64,000 nucleotides of DNA. It comes from Taibaiella helva. GTDB lineage: Bacteria; Bacteroidota; Bacteroidia; Chitinophagales; Chitinophagaceae. The position numbers and the translations under genes were made by a program. This document shows, in pieces, positions 8,259 to 16,693 of the stretch. Positions within the stretch are counted from its first letter, which is position 1, and every line of letters starts with the position of its first letter. The stretch covers positions 248,001 through 312,000 of the forward strand of contig NZ_QUZZ01000003.1 of the NCBI RefSeq assembly GCF_003545695.1, in the 5' to 3' direction. The notes below the pieces were generated by a model that had not been told where the DNA came from, made no database searches, and was given only the letters and a program-made list of their open reading frames with translations.

Positions 8259-8519
8259 ATGCTATGCGATAATTCTTCCCCGAAAATACTACTGCCTTGT
8301 TATCTCTGCGTAAAAAGAAATGCACAGGTGTGGACAAATTGTTGCTGAAGCCGGAGTTCAACATGCTGGTTATAAAGGTTGTAACAGCTCCAGCGGCTCC
8401 GGTACAATCGATAATGTTTATAACCTGTGCATTTTACTATATTATAATGTTAGGATAAAAATTACGTAAGATAATTATGGTTAACTTTAATAAACATTTT
8501 TTACATAAAACAGCATTTT

Positions 8520-8993
8520 ATGCGATGGAGAACATTTAAAGGCGACACGATCACCCTCCCGATCAAATCAGCTGTCGAACAAGCTATTATAAGGGAAACC
8601 AAGGCCGGCTACAAGCTGAAGGTATGTATCGGCACCGATTCGCAGGTGCACGGAGCGCATACCGATTTTGCTACCGTGATCGTTTTCCTGCGGGAAAAGC
8701 ATGGCGGGTTCATGTTTATTCAGAACGACCGTACTTCGCATCCTTACTCGCTTAAAGAACGCATGCTGGTGGAAGTGGCCAGGAGCATCGAGATCGCTTA
8801 CGAGCTCTGCGACCTGTTCAACACTTACGATGTCGATATGGAAGTTCATGCCGATATCAACACCAATCCGCAATTCAAGAGCAATGAGGCGCTCAGGGAA
8901 GCCACAGGCTATATCCTGGGTATGGGTTTCGCTTTTAAAGCCAAGCCGGAAGCCTTTGCCAGCAGCAGCTGCGCCGACAAGGTGATCAACTAA
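8520..8993 (+). CDS. YkuK-like ribonuclease H-fold protein (DUF458)
   Basis: 157 residues. Contains the family hallmark KVCIGTDSQVHG near residues 35-46, with a second acidic strand around DMEVHADINTNP and a C-terminal GYILGMGFAFKAKPEAFASSSCADKV motif, all conserved in the YkuK group. The fold is RNase H-like with acidic residues positioned to bind metal, but the in vivo substrate of this family is not established. Divergent from scpB with a 260-base gap. The start at ATG 8520 directly precedes the first conserved block; no clear Shine-Dalgarno. Confidence 0.8.
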   Translation: MRWRTFKGDTITLPIKSAVEQAIIRETKAGYKLKVCIGTDSQVHGAHTDFATVIVFLREKHGGFMFIQNDRTSHPYSLKERMLVEVARSIEIAYELCDLFNTYDVDMEVHADINTNPQFKSNEALREATGYILGMGFAFKAKPEAFASSSCADKVIN

Positions 8994-9099
8994 TAAGTGG
9001 TCTATCCTTTCCTTTACTTCCCCTTTTCCCGGAACCTCACGCCGGGTAGGGTATTGCTCCCCCTCATGCATTGCTCCATCTTCAATCCGGGAGCCTAAA

Positions 9100-9142
9100 A
9101 AAACTGCAACCTTCACGCGGGATGCGCTCAGATTGCAGTCTC
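9100..9142 (-). terminator. Possible terminator of the HU gene
   Basis: Short inverted repeat ACTGCAA (9103-9109) / TTGCAGT (9133-9139) with a 23-base loop. On the minus strand it is followed by a T-run (A-run 9097-9103 on plus). Short stem and long loop make it only moderately convincing. Confidence 0.45.
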
Positions 9143-9177
9143 TTTATACCTCTAGTAATAACTGATATATACAGGAA

Positions 9178-9492
9178 CTAATCTTCGTCGGAAGAAGATT
9201 CCGTAACCCCCGTAGCATGTTCTTTTACGGTTTGCATAAATTCCTTCGCAGGCTTGAATGCCGGAATAAAATGTTCCGGAATTTCTACGGCAACATTCTT
9301 TTTGATGTTACGGCCTATTTTAGCTGCTCTCTTCTTTACAATAAAACTTCCGAATCCTCTAACATATACCGCTTCTCCTTCTGTGAGCGAAGTCTTTACT
9401 TCTTTAAAAAAGGTTTCCAGGGTGACCAGAACGTCAACTTTTGGAATGCCGGTTTTATCGGCGATGCGGGCAACCATGTCTGCCTTTCTCAT
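9178..9492 (-). CDS. HU/IHF-family DNA-binding protein
   Basis: 104 residues. Typical HU architecture: N-terminal helices (MRKADMVARIADKTGIPK), then the beta-arm region with EAVYVRGFGSFIVKKRAAKIGRNI and the PxF...PAFKPAKEF end of the arm. A short acidic C-terminal extension (TESSSDED) follows the core, beyond the ~90 residues of a minimal HU. It bends and compacts DNA as a dimer. Bacteroidota often carry several HU paralogues, so no more specific name is given. Confidence 0.92.
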   Translation of the reverse strand: MRKADMVARIADKTGIPKVDVLVTLETFFKEVKTSLTEGEAVYVRGFGSFIVKKRAAKIGRNIKKNVAVEIPEHFIPAFKPAKEFMQTVKEHATGVTESSSDED

Positions 9493-9696
9493 AAACTTGG
9501 AATGTGTTTTTTTGAATCGTTATTAGGTGTGGTATTGTTCAAATATTTGCTTCTGAATCATGGGAAAACAAGTGCTGATTTTCCTGTACACCAAACATAC
9601 AATACATAAACGCCAAAACCATGATTTTGTGGTGCAAACTTTTGTTAAAGAGGCAATTATTGGTTTGGTTTAAGAATTATTTTAATTTAGCTTAAC

Positions 9697-12183
9697 TTAT
9701 TTTTTATGTGTCTTCCGGACATAAAGCCTTAAATAACTGCATTCTTCGTGCAAAGATTTAAACGCATTCGTTTGCGCGTAATTCTGTGTGAGTTGGCTAA
9801 AAAACGGGCTTTTTAAGGTGTACAAATAGTACTCGTCGTTAGCCGCCGGGTCCCAGATATTCCTATTAGTAATATCCGCATTTTTCTGCCAGCATTTTGA
9901 GAGCATAAAGAGGCATTTTGCCTTCAGCTCCTTGTCGCTTGAACGGTCGAAAGCCTGCTGATAGTAGTAGGCGGCTTTTTCGGCGGTATAATAGTTGCGG
10001 TATTCGGGCAGCAGGTGCTTGCGGGTCGTATCGGCATAATAGGCCAGCAGGTCAGTACCGCTGCGGTAATACATAGCCGCCTTCCAGCCCAGGCCGTAAT
10101 AGGTCATGCTGTAGAGGCCATTCGCGTAGCGATAAAGTTGAGCAGCATCGGCGCTGCCCTTGTCTGCCTGTTCCTTTAATTGTTGCATATCCCGGGCAAA
10201 GCGATATTTGTCGGAAACTGAGGTGGTGTCGACAGGCTCCTGGGTGTCGATCCAGCGTTCGGTGAAGGGATCGGGAAAGCGGTAGTGGCTCATAACGCCC
10301 GCCGGAACCTGCTTCATCATGTCGGCTGCCTGGGCAAAGTCCAGCTGGCGCAGGTAACGCGTACCGATATACAGCTCCAGCGCGCCTTGCTCGTAGGGCG
10401 CATATTTCACCAGGAAGGTTTCGTATGCCGTCTTCCGGCCTTCTTTGATCCATTGTTTCAGCTCGATCACTTTGGCAGTGGTCACCTGTTCAAGCTCAAC
10501 CGAAAAACCGGGGTCGACGTAAACAGGCTGCGTGCCACGCTCCTGCTCTCCCCAGGGGCTGTAGTAGCCGCCTTTCCCATCAGGGCCTGTAGTACCTTTG
10601 GCAATGCACAGCAAGGCCTTCACGGTATCCTGCTGACGCATATAAACGTTGGGCAGCACGGTCGTCATCAGGTTGCGATAGCTGCTCCAGAAGCGGAAAT
10701 CCTTGGTCGACATTTGCTCCAGCCATTGCAGCGAAGGCAATATCTGCGCTTCGGTCGCGGCATCGAGCTTTGCATTTTTATTGATCGTCAGCAACAGGCG
10801 TTCCACTTCCAGCATATTCTTCAACCTTCCTTCAGGATTCAGCTGTGTCGCTTTGGCGATCCAGTCTTCGCAGCTTTTCCAGTCTTGCTGTATAAAGTAA
10901 AGATAAGCTACCGATAAGGGCCAGAAAGCGGCATTGGCCACCTTCTTTTCGGTATGGAGCCGCGTACCGAAACGGATCAGCTGCTGCAGCTGCCGTTCAT
11001 AGCCTTTGAATACTTCGCTTTGCCGGGCAGAACGTTCGCTTTCGTAAGCCGGTGTATTGTAGTAGTAATTGGTATAAGTGTAATAGTAGTTCTGAAAGCC
11101 GCTCTGGCGCCTCAGTTTGGGATCGAGCAGGAACAGCTCGAGCTTGTTGATCTCGCGCGTCATCACCACATCGAGGCCATTTACTTTCGGGTCGAGCTGG
11201 TAAGCCTCTTCCATCAATGGCAGTCCGTCTTCGTATTCATGCAGCGCATCCATTACCGCGATCACTGCTTTTTCGCCGGCGTTCCTGGTCAGCGCCAGCA
11301 CACGGTTGCGATCGGCGCGGGGACCTTTATCGTTTTCGCCATGCGGTCGGAAGCACCAGTCGTAGCTGACATAATTGGAGGGTTTATCGTCGTCGGTGCC
11401 ATTGAAGGCCAGGGAATAAAGGTAAGCAGCCATATTATAGTCTCCCGTCTTATAAGCGGCGCCCGCCTTCAGGCTCAGGCAGCGGTAATACATGATGTTC
11501 GCCGCTGTTTTTTCGCCCACCAGCTCCTGGTAAAGACTTGTGGTGCGGGCATAGTCGCCGCTGTAAAAGGTCATCCGCAGCACCTGGTAAGCATAGCGCC
11601 ATTGGAAGAAATCCTTTTTCGCCGCTTTCCAGAGCTGCTGGCCGCCCTTGATGCTGTTGTTCATGGCCGCAACATTTTTGGGAGAAGCATCCCAATCCGA
11701 GCCACGGGTCGCATGCACCTCGCATTTCTTGGCATACATCAGGTAGCCCAGCGCCTCAAGATCTTTACCGGCCAGGAACCACCTGGTCATGGTGTTGCGT
11801 TGCACCGAATCGGGAAGCTGCAGCGGATTGCCCTTTTCAATATGGTAATAGAGATTGCTCAGCTGAGCGTAGGGATAAGCATAAATGAAAGCATGAGCAT
11901 CCTTTGCCGTAAACTGATTGTTCCCATAGGCCATCCATTCTTTCAGGTTCTCATCTGTTTCCATATCCGGCGTATAGCCGTAGTTCCAGTCATCGTAGTA
12001 CTGGTAGCCCGTAACGAAGTAGAACGGCATGTAAGCCGGGCTGCCGGCAAGGTTGTTGTGGAAGAAGGTTGTGTAGTAGTCGTAGGGGTCTTCGCCGCCA
12101 CCGCAGGCGATTACGATCTGCTCCAGCAGCAAGGCAGCAGTGCCTGTAAGAAGGGCAAAAGCCCAAAGGAATATTCGTTTCAT
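9697..12183 (-). CDS. Large exported protein of unknown function, probable lipoprotein
   Basis: 828 residues. N-terminal hydrophobic segment followed by VIAC, with Cys27 a plausible lipidation site. The mature protein is helical and very rich in Tyr, Trp and Ala, with many repeated 'YY..A...Y' patterns suggesting TPR-like or similar helical repeats (for example AAKKDFFQWRYAYQVLRM, AGAAYKTGDYNMAAYLYSLAF, ADMMKQVPAG). No catalytic motif was recognised. Starts only 5 bases after the stop of the upstream 226-residue exported protein, so the two are surely one transcript and may form an envelope complex. Function unknown. Confidence 0.7.
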   Translation of the reverse strand: MKRIFLWAFALLTGTAALLLEQIVIACGGGEDPYDYYTTFFHNNLAGSPAYMPFYFVTGYQYYDDWNYGYTPDMETDENLKEWMAYGNNQFTAKDAHAFIYAYPYAQLSNLYYHIEKGNPLQLPDSVQRNTMTRWFLAGKDLEALGYLMYAKKCEVHATRGSDWDASPKNVAAMNNSIKGGQQLWKAAKKDFFQWRYAYQVLRMTFYSGDYARTTSLYQELVGEKTAANIMYYRCLSLKAGAAYKTGDYNMAAYLYSLAFNGTDDDKPSNYVSYDWCFRPHGENDKGPRADRNRVLALTRNAGEKAVIAVMDALHEYEDGLPLMEEAYQLDPKVNGLDVVMTREINKLELFLLDPKLRRQSGFQNYYYTYTNYYYNTPAYESERSARQSEVFKGYERQLQQLIRFGTRLHTEKKVANAAFWPLSVAYLYFIQQDWKSCEDWIAKATQLNPEGRLKNMLEVERLLLTINKNAKLDAATEAQILPSLQWLEQMSTKDFRFWSSYRNLMTTVLPNVYMRQQDTVKALLCIAKGTTGPDGKGGYYSPWGEQERGTQPVYVDPGFSVELEQVTTAKVIELKQWIKEGRKTAYETFLVKYAPYEQGALELYIGTRYLRQLDFAQAADMMKQVPAGVMSHYRFPDPFTERWIDTQEPVDTTSVSDKYRFARDMQQLKEQADKGSADAAQLYRYANGLYSMTYYGLGWKAAMYYRSGTDLLAYYADTTRKHLLPEYRNYYTAEKAAYYYQQAFDRSSDKELKAKCLFMLSKCWQKNADITNRNIWDPAANDEYYLYTLKSPFFSQLTQNYAQTNAFKSLHEECSYLRLYVRKTHKK

Positions 12184-12188
12184 AAGGT

Positions 12189-12869
12189 TTATTTAAGTGC
12201 GTCGCAGCAAAGTTTGACCAGTGGAACCTGTGTAACACCGACCCGGACCTGATTTTTTTGAAAGAATGAACGGAGTATCTCGTATTTTTCTATGCAAAAA
12301 TTACCGGCGTCTATCTTACAATTGCTTTCCCGCATGCCCTTACAGCTGAAGCAAAGCTCGATAAAAGCGAAGCATTCATTTCGCTCATTGTAAAACAGAA
12401 TCGCGTTATGCGGTGCATAGCAAGCGCTGATCGCCCTGGGCGGGTGCAGGTTGCAATCCCGGTAGCCATAGCCATAAAGAATAGCTGTGAGGCTATCGAT
12501 CTGATCTTTTTCCAGCGTCACCGTTTCATCGATAACGCCTTTCGTGCCTTCGTCTTTATCAAAAGGCAAATGGACATAATCATAATCGTAGTTACGCATA
12601 TCCAGGGAATCGACCGGAAATAAAGGTGTGTCCGGCGTAAAGAAGGAAGCCAGTACTACGCGGCGGGCTCTGTTGAACGGATATTTTTTCCGCTGTTCCT
12701 GCAGGGAAACCGGCCGCCTTACACATTCGTAATCTCTTAAGTCGGCAGATACGATAGGGGGATCGGAGATGCTCTTTGTCCGGCCTTGTTTGTATTGTGC
12801 GGCCACAGGTAAGCCACATGCTACCAGGTATAAAATTAAAGCCAGCACCTGCAAATATTTCCTGGACAT
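12189..12869 (-). CDS. Exported protein of unknown function, operon partner of the 828-residue protein
   Basis: 226 residues with a signal peptide (MSRKYLQVLALILYLVACGLPVAAQ, cleavage near residue 25). The mature part has several cysteines (CxxC-like FSCKG, NCKID, FCIEK, KLCCD) and a conserved-looking AISACYAPHNAILFYN segment, but I recognise no family. First gene of a two-gene operon with the large exported protein downstream (5-base gap). Divergent from the DegT-type aminotransferase gene with ~95 bases between. Secretion to the periplasm is a confident inference; function is not. Confidence 0.7.
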   Translation of the reverse strand: MSRKYLQVLALILYLVACGLPVAAQYKQGRTKSISDPPIVSADLRDYECVRRPVSLQEQRKKYPFNRARRVVLASFFTPDTPLFPVDSLDMRNYDYDYVHLPFDKDEGTKGVIDETVTLEKDQIDSLTAILYGYGYRDCNLHPPRAISACYAPHNAILFYNERNECFAFIELCFSCKGMRESNCKIDAGNFCIEKYEILRSFFQKNQVRVGVTQVPLVKLCCDALK

Positions 12870-12927
12870 AAGCCGTTAAGAGGATGTCTAATGAATAGGG
12901 ATCATCAAGCGGCAATCATATTTGCCG

Positions 12928-12935
12928 TACTTTTG
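12928..12935 (+). promoter_or_regulatory. Candidate -7 box of the aminotransferase gene
   Basis: TACTTTTG matches TAnnTTTG and lies 30 bases before the ATG at 12965. No well-spaced TTTG -33 element was found. Confidence 0.45.
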
Positions 12936-12964
12936 CGAACACAAAAATAAAACAATAAACAAGT

Positions 12965-14155
12965 ATGCCCGGTTTTGAATTTTTCGGCGAGGAGGAAAGG
13001 AAAGAGGTGAACGAAGTCCTGGAAACAGGAATCCTGATGCGCTACGGCTTCGACGCGCAACGCAAAGGTAAATGGAAAGCGAAGGAGCTGGAACAGGCGC
13101 TCTGCGACAAGCTGCAGGTGCCCTATGCCCAGCTGACCTCTTCCGGTACCACGGCGCTGACCACCGTGATGGCAGCGCTGGGCCTGGGTGCGGGCGATGA
13201 GGTCATCATGCCCACCTTCACCTTTGTCGCCAGCTTTGAATCCGTATTTTCTGTAGGCGCCATACCGGTGCTGGTCGATATCGACGATACGCTGACCCTC
13301 GACCCGGCCGCAGTAGAAGCCGCCATCACGCCCAGGACCAAAGCGGTAATGCCCGTACATATGTGCGGGGCCATGGCCGACCTGGATGCGCTGAAGGCAA
13401 TCTGCGACAAGCATAACCTTATCCTTCTCGAAGATGCCTGCCAGTCTTTCGGCGGCAGCTATAAAGGAAAGGCCCTGGGCACTATCGGCCACGCGGGGAC
13501 CTTCTCTTTCGATTTCGTGAAGACGATCACCTGCGCTGAAGGCGGCGGCATTGTGACCCATAGCAGGGACGTGTACACCAAATCGGATGCCTACAGCGAT
13601 CACGGGCACGACCACCTGGGCGTTGACCGCGGCGCCGACCTGCATCCGCACTTCGGGTACAACTTCCGTATCTCCGAGCTGCATGCCGCAGTGGGCCTGG
13701 CGCAGCTGCGCAAGCTGGACCAGTTCCTGGCTATTCAACGTCAGACCAAAAAAATACTGAAAGATGCCCTGGCAACTTTGCCTGAAGTCTCTTTCCGCCG
13801 CTTGCCCGATCCGGAAGGCGACAGCGCCACTTTCCTGGGCTTCTTCCTGCCCGAAGCTGCGCAGGCGCAGCGGGCGTCAGCTAACCTGAAGGCAGCAGGC
13901 ATCGTAAACTTTTATTACTTCGATAATAACTGGCATTACATCCGCAAATGGGACCATTTTAAGGAAGGCAAGACCCTGAACCGCTTCCATCCGCAGCTGG
14001 AGGCCGCCATGGCAGGATATGCTACGCGGGAGTTCCCGGTTTCCGATGCATTGATCAGCCGTTGCATCTGTACGCCCATCAACCTTTCCTGGAGCGAAGA
14101 AGAAGTGAAAGAGCGGGCGGAAAAGCTGGTACAGGCAGTAAAAGCGGCCTTGTAA
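12965..14155 (+). CDS. DegT/DnrJ/EryC1/StrS-family PLP-dependent sugar aminotransferase
   Basis: 396 residues, family-typical length. Visible features: SSGTTALTTVMAALGLGAGDEVIMPTFTFVAS (cofactor phosphate and ring region, ~55-85), EDACQSFGG with the PLP-binding Asp (~155), and SFDFVKTITCAEGGG where Lys is the Schiff-base residue (~183). Members transfer an amino group from Glu or Gln to a keto-sugar for surface polysaccharide or LPS synthesis. The opening MPGFEFFGEEE and the FVKTITC motif recall KdnA-type enzymes that make 8-amino-Kdo, but the partner KdnB is not in this window, so I do not assign that name. Downstream rsmA follows after ~90 bases. Confidence 0.85.
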   Translation: MPGFEFFGEEERKEVNEVLETGILMRYGFDAQRKGKWKAKELEQALCDKLQVPYAQLTSSGTTALTTVMAALGLGAGDEVIMPTFTFVASFESVFSVGAIPVLVDIDDTLTLDPAAVEAAITPRTKAVMPVHMCGAMADLDALKAICDKHNLILLEDACQSFGGSYKGKALGTIGHAGTFSFDFVKTITCAEGGGIVTHSRDVYTKSDAYSDHGHDHLGVDRGADLHPHFGYNFRISELHAAVGLAQLRKLDQFLAIQRQTKKILKDALATLPEVSFRRLPDPEGDSATFLGFFLPEAAQAQRASANLKAAGIVNFYYFDNNWHYIRKWDHFKEGKTLNRFHPQLEAAMAGYATREFPVSDALISRCICTPINLSWSEEEVKERAEKLVQAVKAAL

Positions 14156-14246
14156 TTGCGGTCATTGAAGCATAGCGATGCTTGCGCATCAGATAAAATA
14201 AAACGATCGATCGGCGCCGGCGCCTGATCTGTGACAAAGAACCGAT

Positions 14247-15014
14247 ATGGCACTAACCTTGAAGAAAAGCCTTGGGCAGCACTTTTTGCACGATGAAAAT
14301 ATGTGCAGGCGGATCGTGGCGCAGGTAACGCGATATCCCGGCCTGAAGCTGCTGGAAATAGGCCCTGGTGGCGGCGCGATCAGCAAATACCTGCTGACCT
14401 GGGACGATACCGATTACAAAGCTATTGAGGTCGATGATGAAAAAGTGGAATACCTGCCCAAAGCCTTCCCGGCCTTCGCCGGCAAACTGATCCATATGGA
14501 TTTCCTGAAAGCGCCGGTACCTTTTGAAGGCGATTTTTCCATCATCGGTAATTTTCCCTACAACATTTCCTCACAGATCCTGTTCCGTATATTGGATTGG
14601 GAAGACCAGGTGGATGAAGTGACCGGTATGTTCCAGAAGGAAGTCGCGCAAAGGGTAGCTGCGCGTGAAGGCAGCAAAACGTACGGCATTCTCAGCGTGC
14701 TGATCCAGGCCTTTTTTACAACGGAATACCTCTTTGATGTGCCTCCCGGCTGCTTTACCCCGCCGCCCAAAGTGATGTCGGGCATATTGAAATTAACCAA
14801 TAGCCACAATCCCTATGGCATTGAAAACAAGAAGGCTTTTGTGCAGATCGTGAAGGCAGCCTTCAACCAGCGGCGCAAGATGCTGCGCAATGCCTTGAAG
14901 GGCTTGTTCCCGCCGGAACACCTGGAGCAGGAGCTCTTTGCCAAAAGAGCGGAGCAGCTTTCTGTAGCCGACTTCGTAGGCTTATACCGTGACTATATAA
15001 AACTGAAGGTATGA
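14247..15014 (+). CDS. rsmA: 16S rRNA (adenine(1518)-N6/adenine(1519)-N6) dimethyltransferase
   Basis: 255 residues. KKSLGQHFLHD at the N-terminus is the KsgA/RsmA signature; the SAM motif is LEIGPGGGAIS, the acidic end of strand 2 is AIEVDDE, and motif IV is NFPYNIS (the NLPYNIS variant). It dimethylates two adjacent adenines in helix 45 of 16S rRNA late in 30S assembly; loss gives kasugamycin resistance in other bacteria. Its TGA overlaps the ATG of the downstream dehydrogenase gene (ATGA), indicating translational coupling. Confidence 0.96.
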   Translation: MALTLKKSLGQHFLHDENMCRRIVAQVTRYPGLKLLEIGPGGGAISKYLLTWDDTDYKAIEVDDEKVEYLPKAFPAFAGKLIHMDFLKAPVPFEGDFSIIGNFPYNISSQILFRILDWEDQVDEVTGMFQKEVAQRVAAREGSKTYGILSVLIQAFFTTEYLFDVPPGCFTPPPKVMSGILKLTNSHNPYGIENKKAFVQIVKAAFNQRRKMLRNALKGLFPPEHLEQELFAKRAEQLSVADFVGLYRDYIKLKV

Positions 15015-15967
15015 ACAGGAAGGTATTGATCGTGGCGCCCGTGCATGAAGTCCTGGTCCGGGAGTTGGAAAGGCTGGGTTATAGCTGCGTGCTGCAGGAA
15101 GATATCAGCCGGGAAGTCGCGCTGGGTACTATCGGCAGCTATGAAGGACTGGTCACCTCGACGCGCCTGCAAGTAGACCGGGAATTTATAGACAGGGCTG
15201 AGCAGCTGAAATGGGTGGGCCGCATGGGTTCCGGCATGGAAGTGATCGACCTGCCCTATGCCCTGGAAAAAGGTATACAATGCTTCAGCAGCCCTGAAGG
15301 CAATGCCAATGCAGTGGCCGAGCAGGCCCTGGGCATGCTGCTGGCCCTGCAGCACCGGATCTTCAGCGCTCATGTGGAGATGCAGCAGGGACTATGGCTG
15401 CGTGAAGAGAACAGGGGGCTGGAGATCGAAGGCCTTACGGCCGGTATTATCGGCTATGGGCACAACGGGAGCGCTTTTGCCCGCAAGCTGCGTGCTATGG
15501 ATGTGCGCGTGCTGGCGCTGGACAAATACAAGACCGGTTTTGCCGAACCGGGTATAGAAGAGTGCGGGGACATCACACAGATAACCACCAAAGCGGATAT
15601 CCTCAGCTTTCATTTGCCGCTCAACAACGAGACCCGCCACTATTTCGACGATACCTTTCTCGAACGGATGCAGCGGCCCTTTGTGCTGTTGAACCTGTCG
15701 CGGGGCAGCATCGTATCCCAGCAGAGCCTTTATCGCGGGCTGAAGGGCGGGCAAATCAAAGCAGCCGCGCTGGATGTGTGGGAACAGGAACCTGTGGCCA
15801 AAATGGTTGGTGCAGAAAGGGCTGTTTTCGACGAGCTGATCGCGATGCCCAATTTTATCGGTACACCGCATATTGCCGGCTATACGGTACAGGCCTTGTA
15901 CAAAATGAGCTGGTTCCTGGCGCAGAAAATAGCTGTCGCAACCGGAAATCCGGCTTTTGGAAATTAA
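15011..15967 (+). CDS. NAD-dependent D-2-hydroxyacid dehydrogenase (phosphoglycerate dehydrogenase-like)
   Basis: 318 residues. N-terminal catalytic flank with LKWVGRMGSGMEVID, a central Rossmann domain with GIIGYGHNGSAFARKL and the acidic residue of ALDKYK (NAD preference), then LLNLSRGSIV (substrate Arg), LDVWEQEP (catalytic Glu region) and TPHIAGYT (catalytic His). No ACT domain, so it is a short SerA-like enzyme. It could supply serine synthesis or act on another 2-hydroxyacid; the substrate cannot be decided. Start ATG overlaps the rsmA stop by four bases. Confidence 0.85.
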   Translation: MNRKVLIVAPVHEVLVRELERLGYSCVLQEDISREVALGTIGSYEGLVTSTRLQVDREFIDRAEQLKWVGRMGSGMEVIDLPYALEKGIQCFSSPEGNANAVAEQALGMLLALQHRIFSAHVEMQQGLWLREENRGLEIEGLTAGIIGYGHNGSAFARKLRAMDVRVLALDKYKTGFAEPGIEECGDITQITTKADILSFHLPLNNETRHYFDDTFLERMQRPFVLLNLSRGSIVSQQSLYRGLKGGQIKAAALDVWEQEPVAKMVGAERAVFDELIAMPNFIGTPHIAGYTVQALYKMSWFLAQKIAVATGNPAFGN

Positions 15968-15986
15968 AATTAATTGCTTACCTTTG
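15956..15986 (+). promoter_or_regulatory. greA promoter (TTTG - 19 bp - TACCTTTG)
   Basis: TTTG at 15956-15959 and TACCTTTG at 15979-15986 are separated by 19 bases, the spacing expected for a Bacteroidota housekeeping promoter. The -33 element lies within the last codons of the upstream dehydrogenase. The predicted start, ~7 bases after the -7 box, is about 15993, right at the base of the hairpin at 15994-16026. Confidence 0.7.
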
Positions 15987-15993
15987 GAAAGCA

Positions 15994-16035
15994 CATGCAA
16001 CGCATCCTGCCCGGATGCGTTGCATGTTTTCTTTT
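15994..16035 (+). terminator. Terminator-like hairpin in the dehydrogenase-greA gap and greA leader
   Basis: Perfect 14-bp stem CATGCAACGCATCC (15994-16007) / GGATGCGTTGCATG (16013-16026), 5-base loop, followed by TTTTCTTTT. It will terminate transcripts from rsmA and the dehydrogenase. Because the greA promoter lies just upstream, the same hairpin would also be the extreme 5' end of the greA mRNA. Confidence 0.85.
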
Positions 16036-16060
16036 ACTATCCACTAAATTATTGTTTGAT

Positions 16061-16534
16061 ATGGCAGAAGTAAATTATGTTACGAAAGAGACCCTGGAGC
16101 AAATGAAAGATGAGCTGACCCAACTGAAAACCGCAGGTCGTGCAGAAATTGCCAGGGCTATCGCTGACGCAAGAGAAAAAGGAGATCTTAAGGAAAATGC
16201 AGAGTATGATGCTGCCAAAGAGGCCCAGGGCTACCACGAGGCAAAAATCGCCCAGCTGGAAGCCGCGGTGATCAATTCCAGGGTAATTGACATAAAAGAT
16301 ATTGATACCAGTAAAGTCTCGATCCTGAGCAAGGTGAAGATCACCAATACCAAGACCAAAAAAACATTCGAATACCAGATCGTATCCGAAACGGAAGCCG
16401 ATCTGAAATCGGGTAAGATATCCATAGGATCTCCTATTGCTAAAGGTCTGCTGGGCAAGACGGTAGGAGAAACGGCAGAGGTGGATGCACCATCAGGAAA
16501 GATGAAATTCAAGATCGAAGCTATCAGCATCTGA
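16061..16534 (+). CDS. greA: Transcription elongation factor GreA
   Basis: 157 residues from ATG 16061 (MAEVNYVTKETLEQMKDEL), the normal GreA length. An upstream in-frame ATG at 15974 would translate through the leader hairpin and is rejected. N-terminal coiled-coil arm (~1-75) with ARAIADAREKGDLKENAEYDAAKEAQ, whose acidic tip enters the RNA polymerase secondary channel, then the C-terminal FKBP-like domain (SPIAKGLLGKTVGETAEVDAPSG). It stimulates cleavage of backtracked RNA and rescues paused polymerase. Own promoter and terminator; see the leader-hairpin observation. Confidence 0.96.
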   Translation: MAEVNYVTKETLEQMKDELTQLKTAGRAEIARAIADAREKGDLKENAEYDAAKEAQGYHEAKIAQLEAAVINSRVIDIKDIDTSKVSILSKVKITNTKTKKTFEYQIVSETEADLKSGKISIGSPIAKGLLGKTVGETAEVDAPSGKMKFKIEAISI

Positions 16535-16558
16535 TCAACCGGAACATAGCAACAGGAG

Positions 16559-16590
16559 GAAAGAGGCTATGTAGTCTCTTTCTTTTTTTT
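16559..16590 (+). terminator. greA terminator
   Basis: Stem GAAAGAG (16559-16565) / CTCTTTC (16576-16582), then eight T (16583-16590). Short stem but an excellent U-tract directly after greA. Confidence 0.75.
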
Positions 16591-16619
16591 GTGGCTGTTG
16601 ATGCCCCAATCTACCTCTG
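16588..16619 (+). promoter_or_regulatory. Candidate promoter of the HIT gene
   Basis: TTTG at 16588-16591 and TACCTCTG at 16612-16619 (one mismatch to TAnnTTTG) with a 20-base spacer. The ATG of the HIT gene follows 75 bases later. Confidence 0.4.
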
Positions 16620-16693
16620 TATGCGCTGTGGTCGGGTAATTCCTTAAATTGCATGGGCGGCCTGTTGTGGCCGCTTCATACAAACAAAGGACA

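Noticed and set aside
10954-12252. 432-codon plus-strand frame over the exported-protein gene
   Set aside because: Antisense shadow of the minus-strand lipoprotein gene, which has a signal peptide and operon partner; the shadow has no motif.
15974-16060. N-terminal extension of greA
   Set aside because: The extra residues are translated from the promoter-proximal hairpin and are not GreA-like; the conserved start is ATG 16061.
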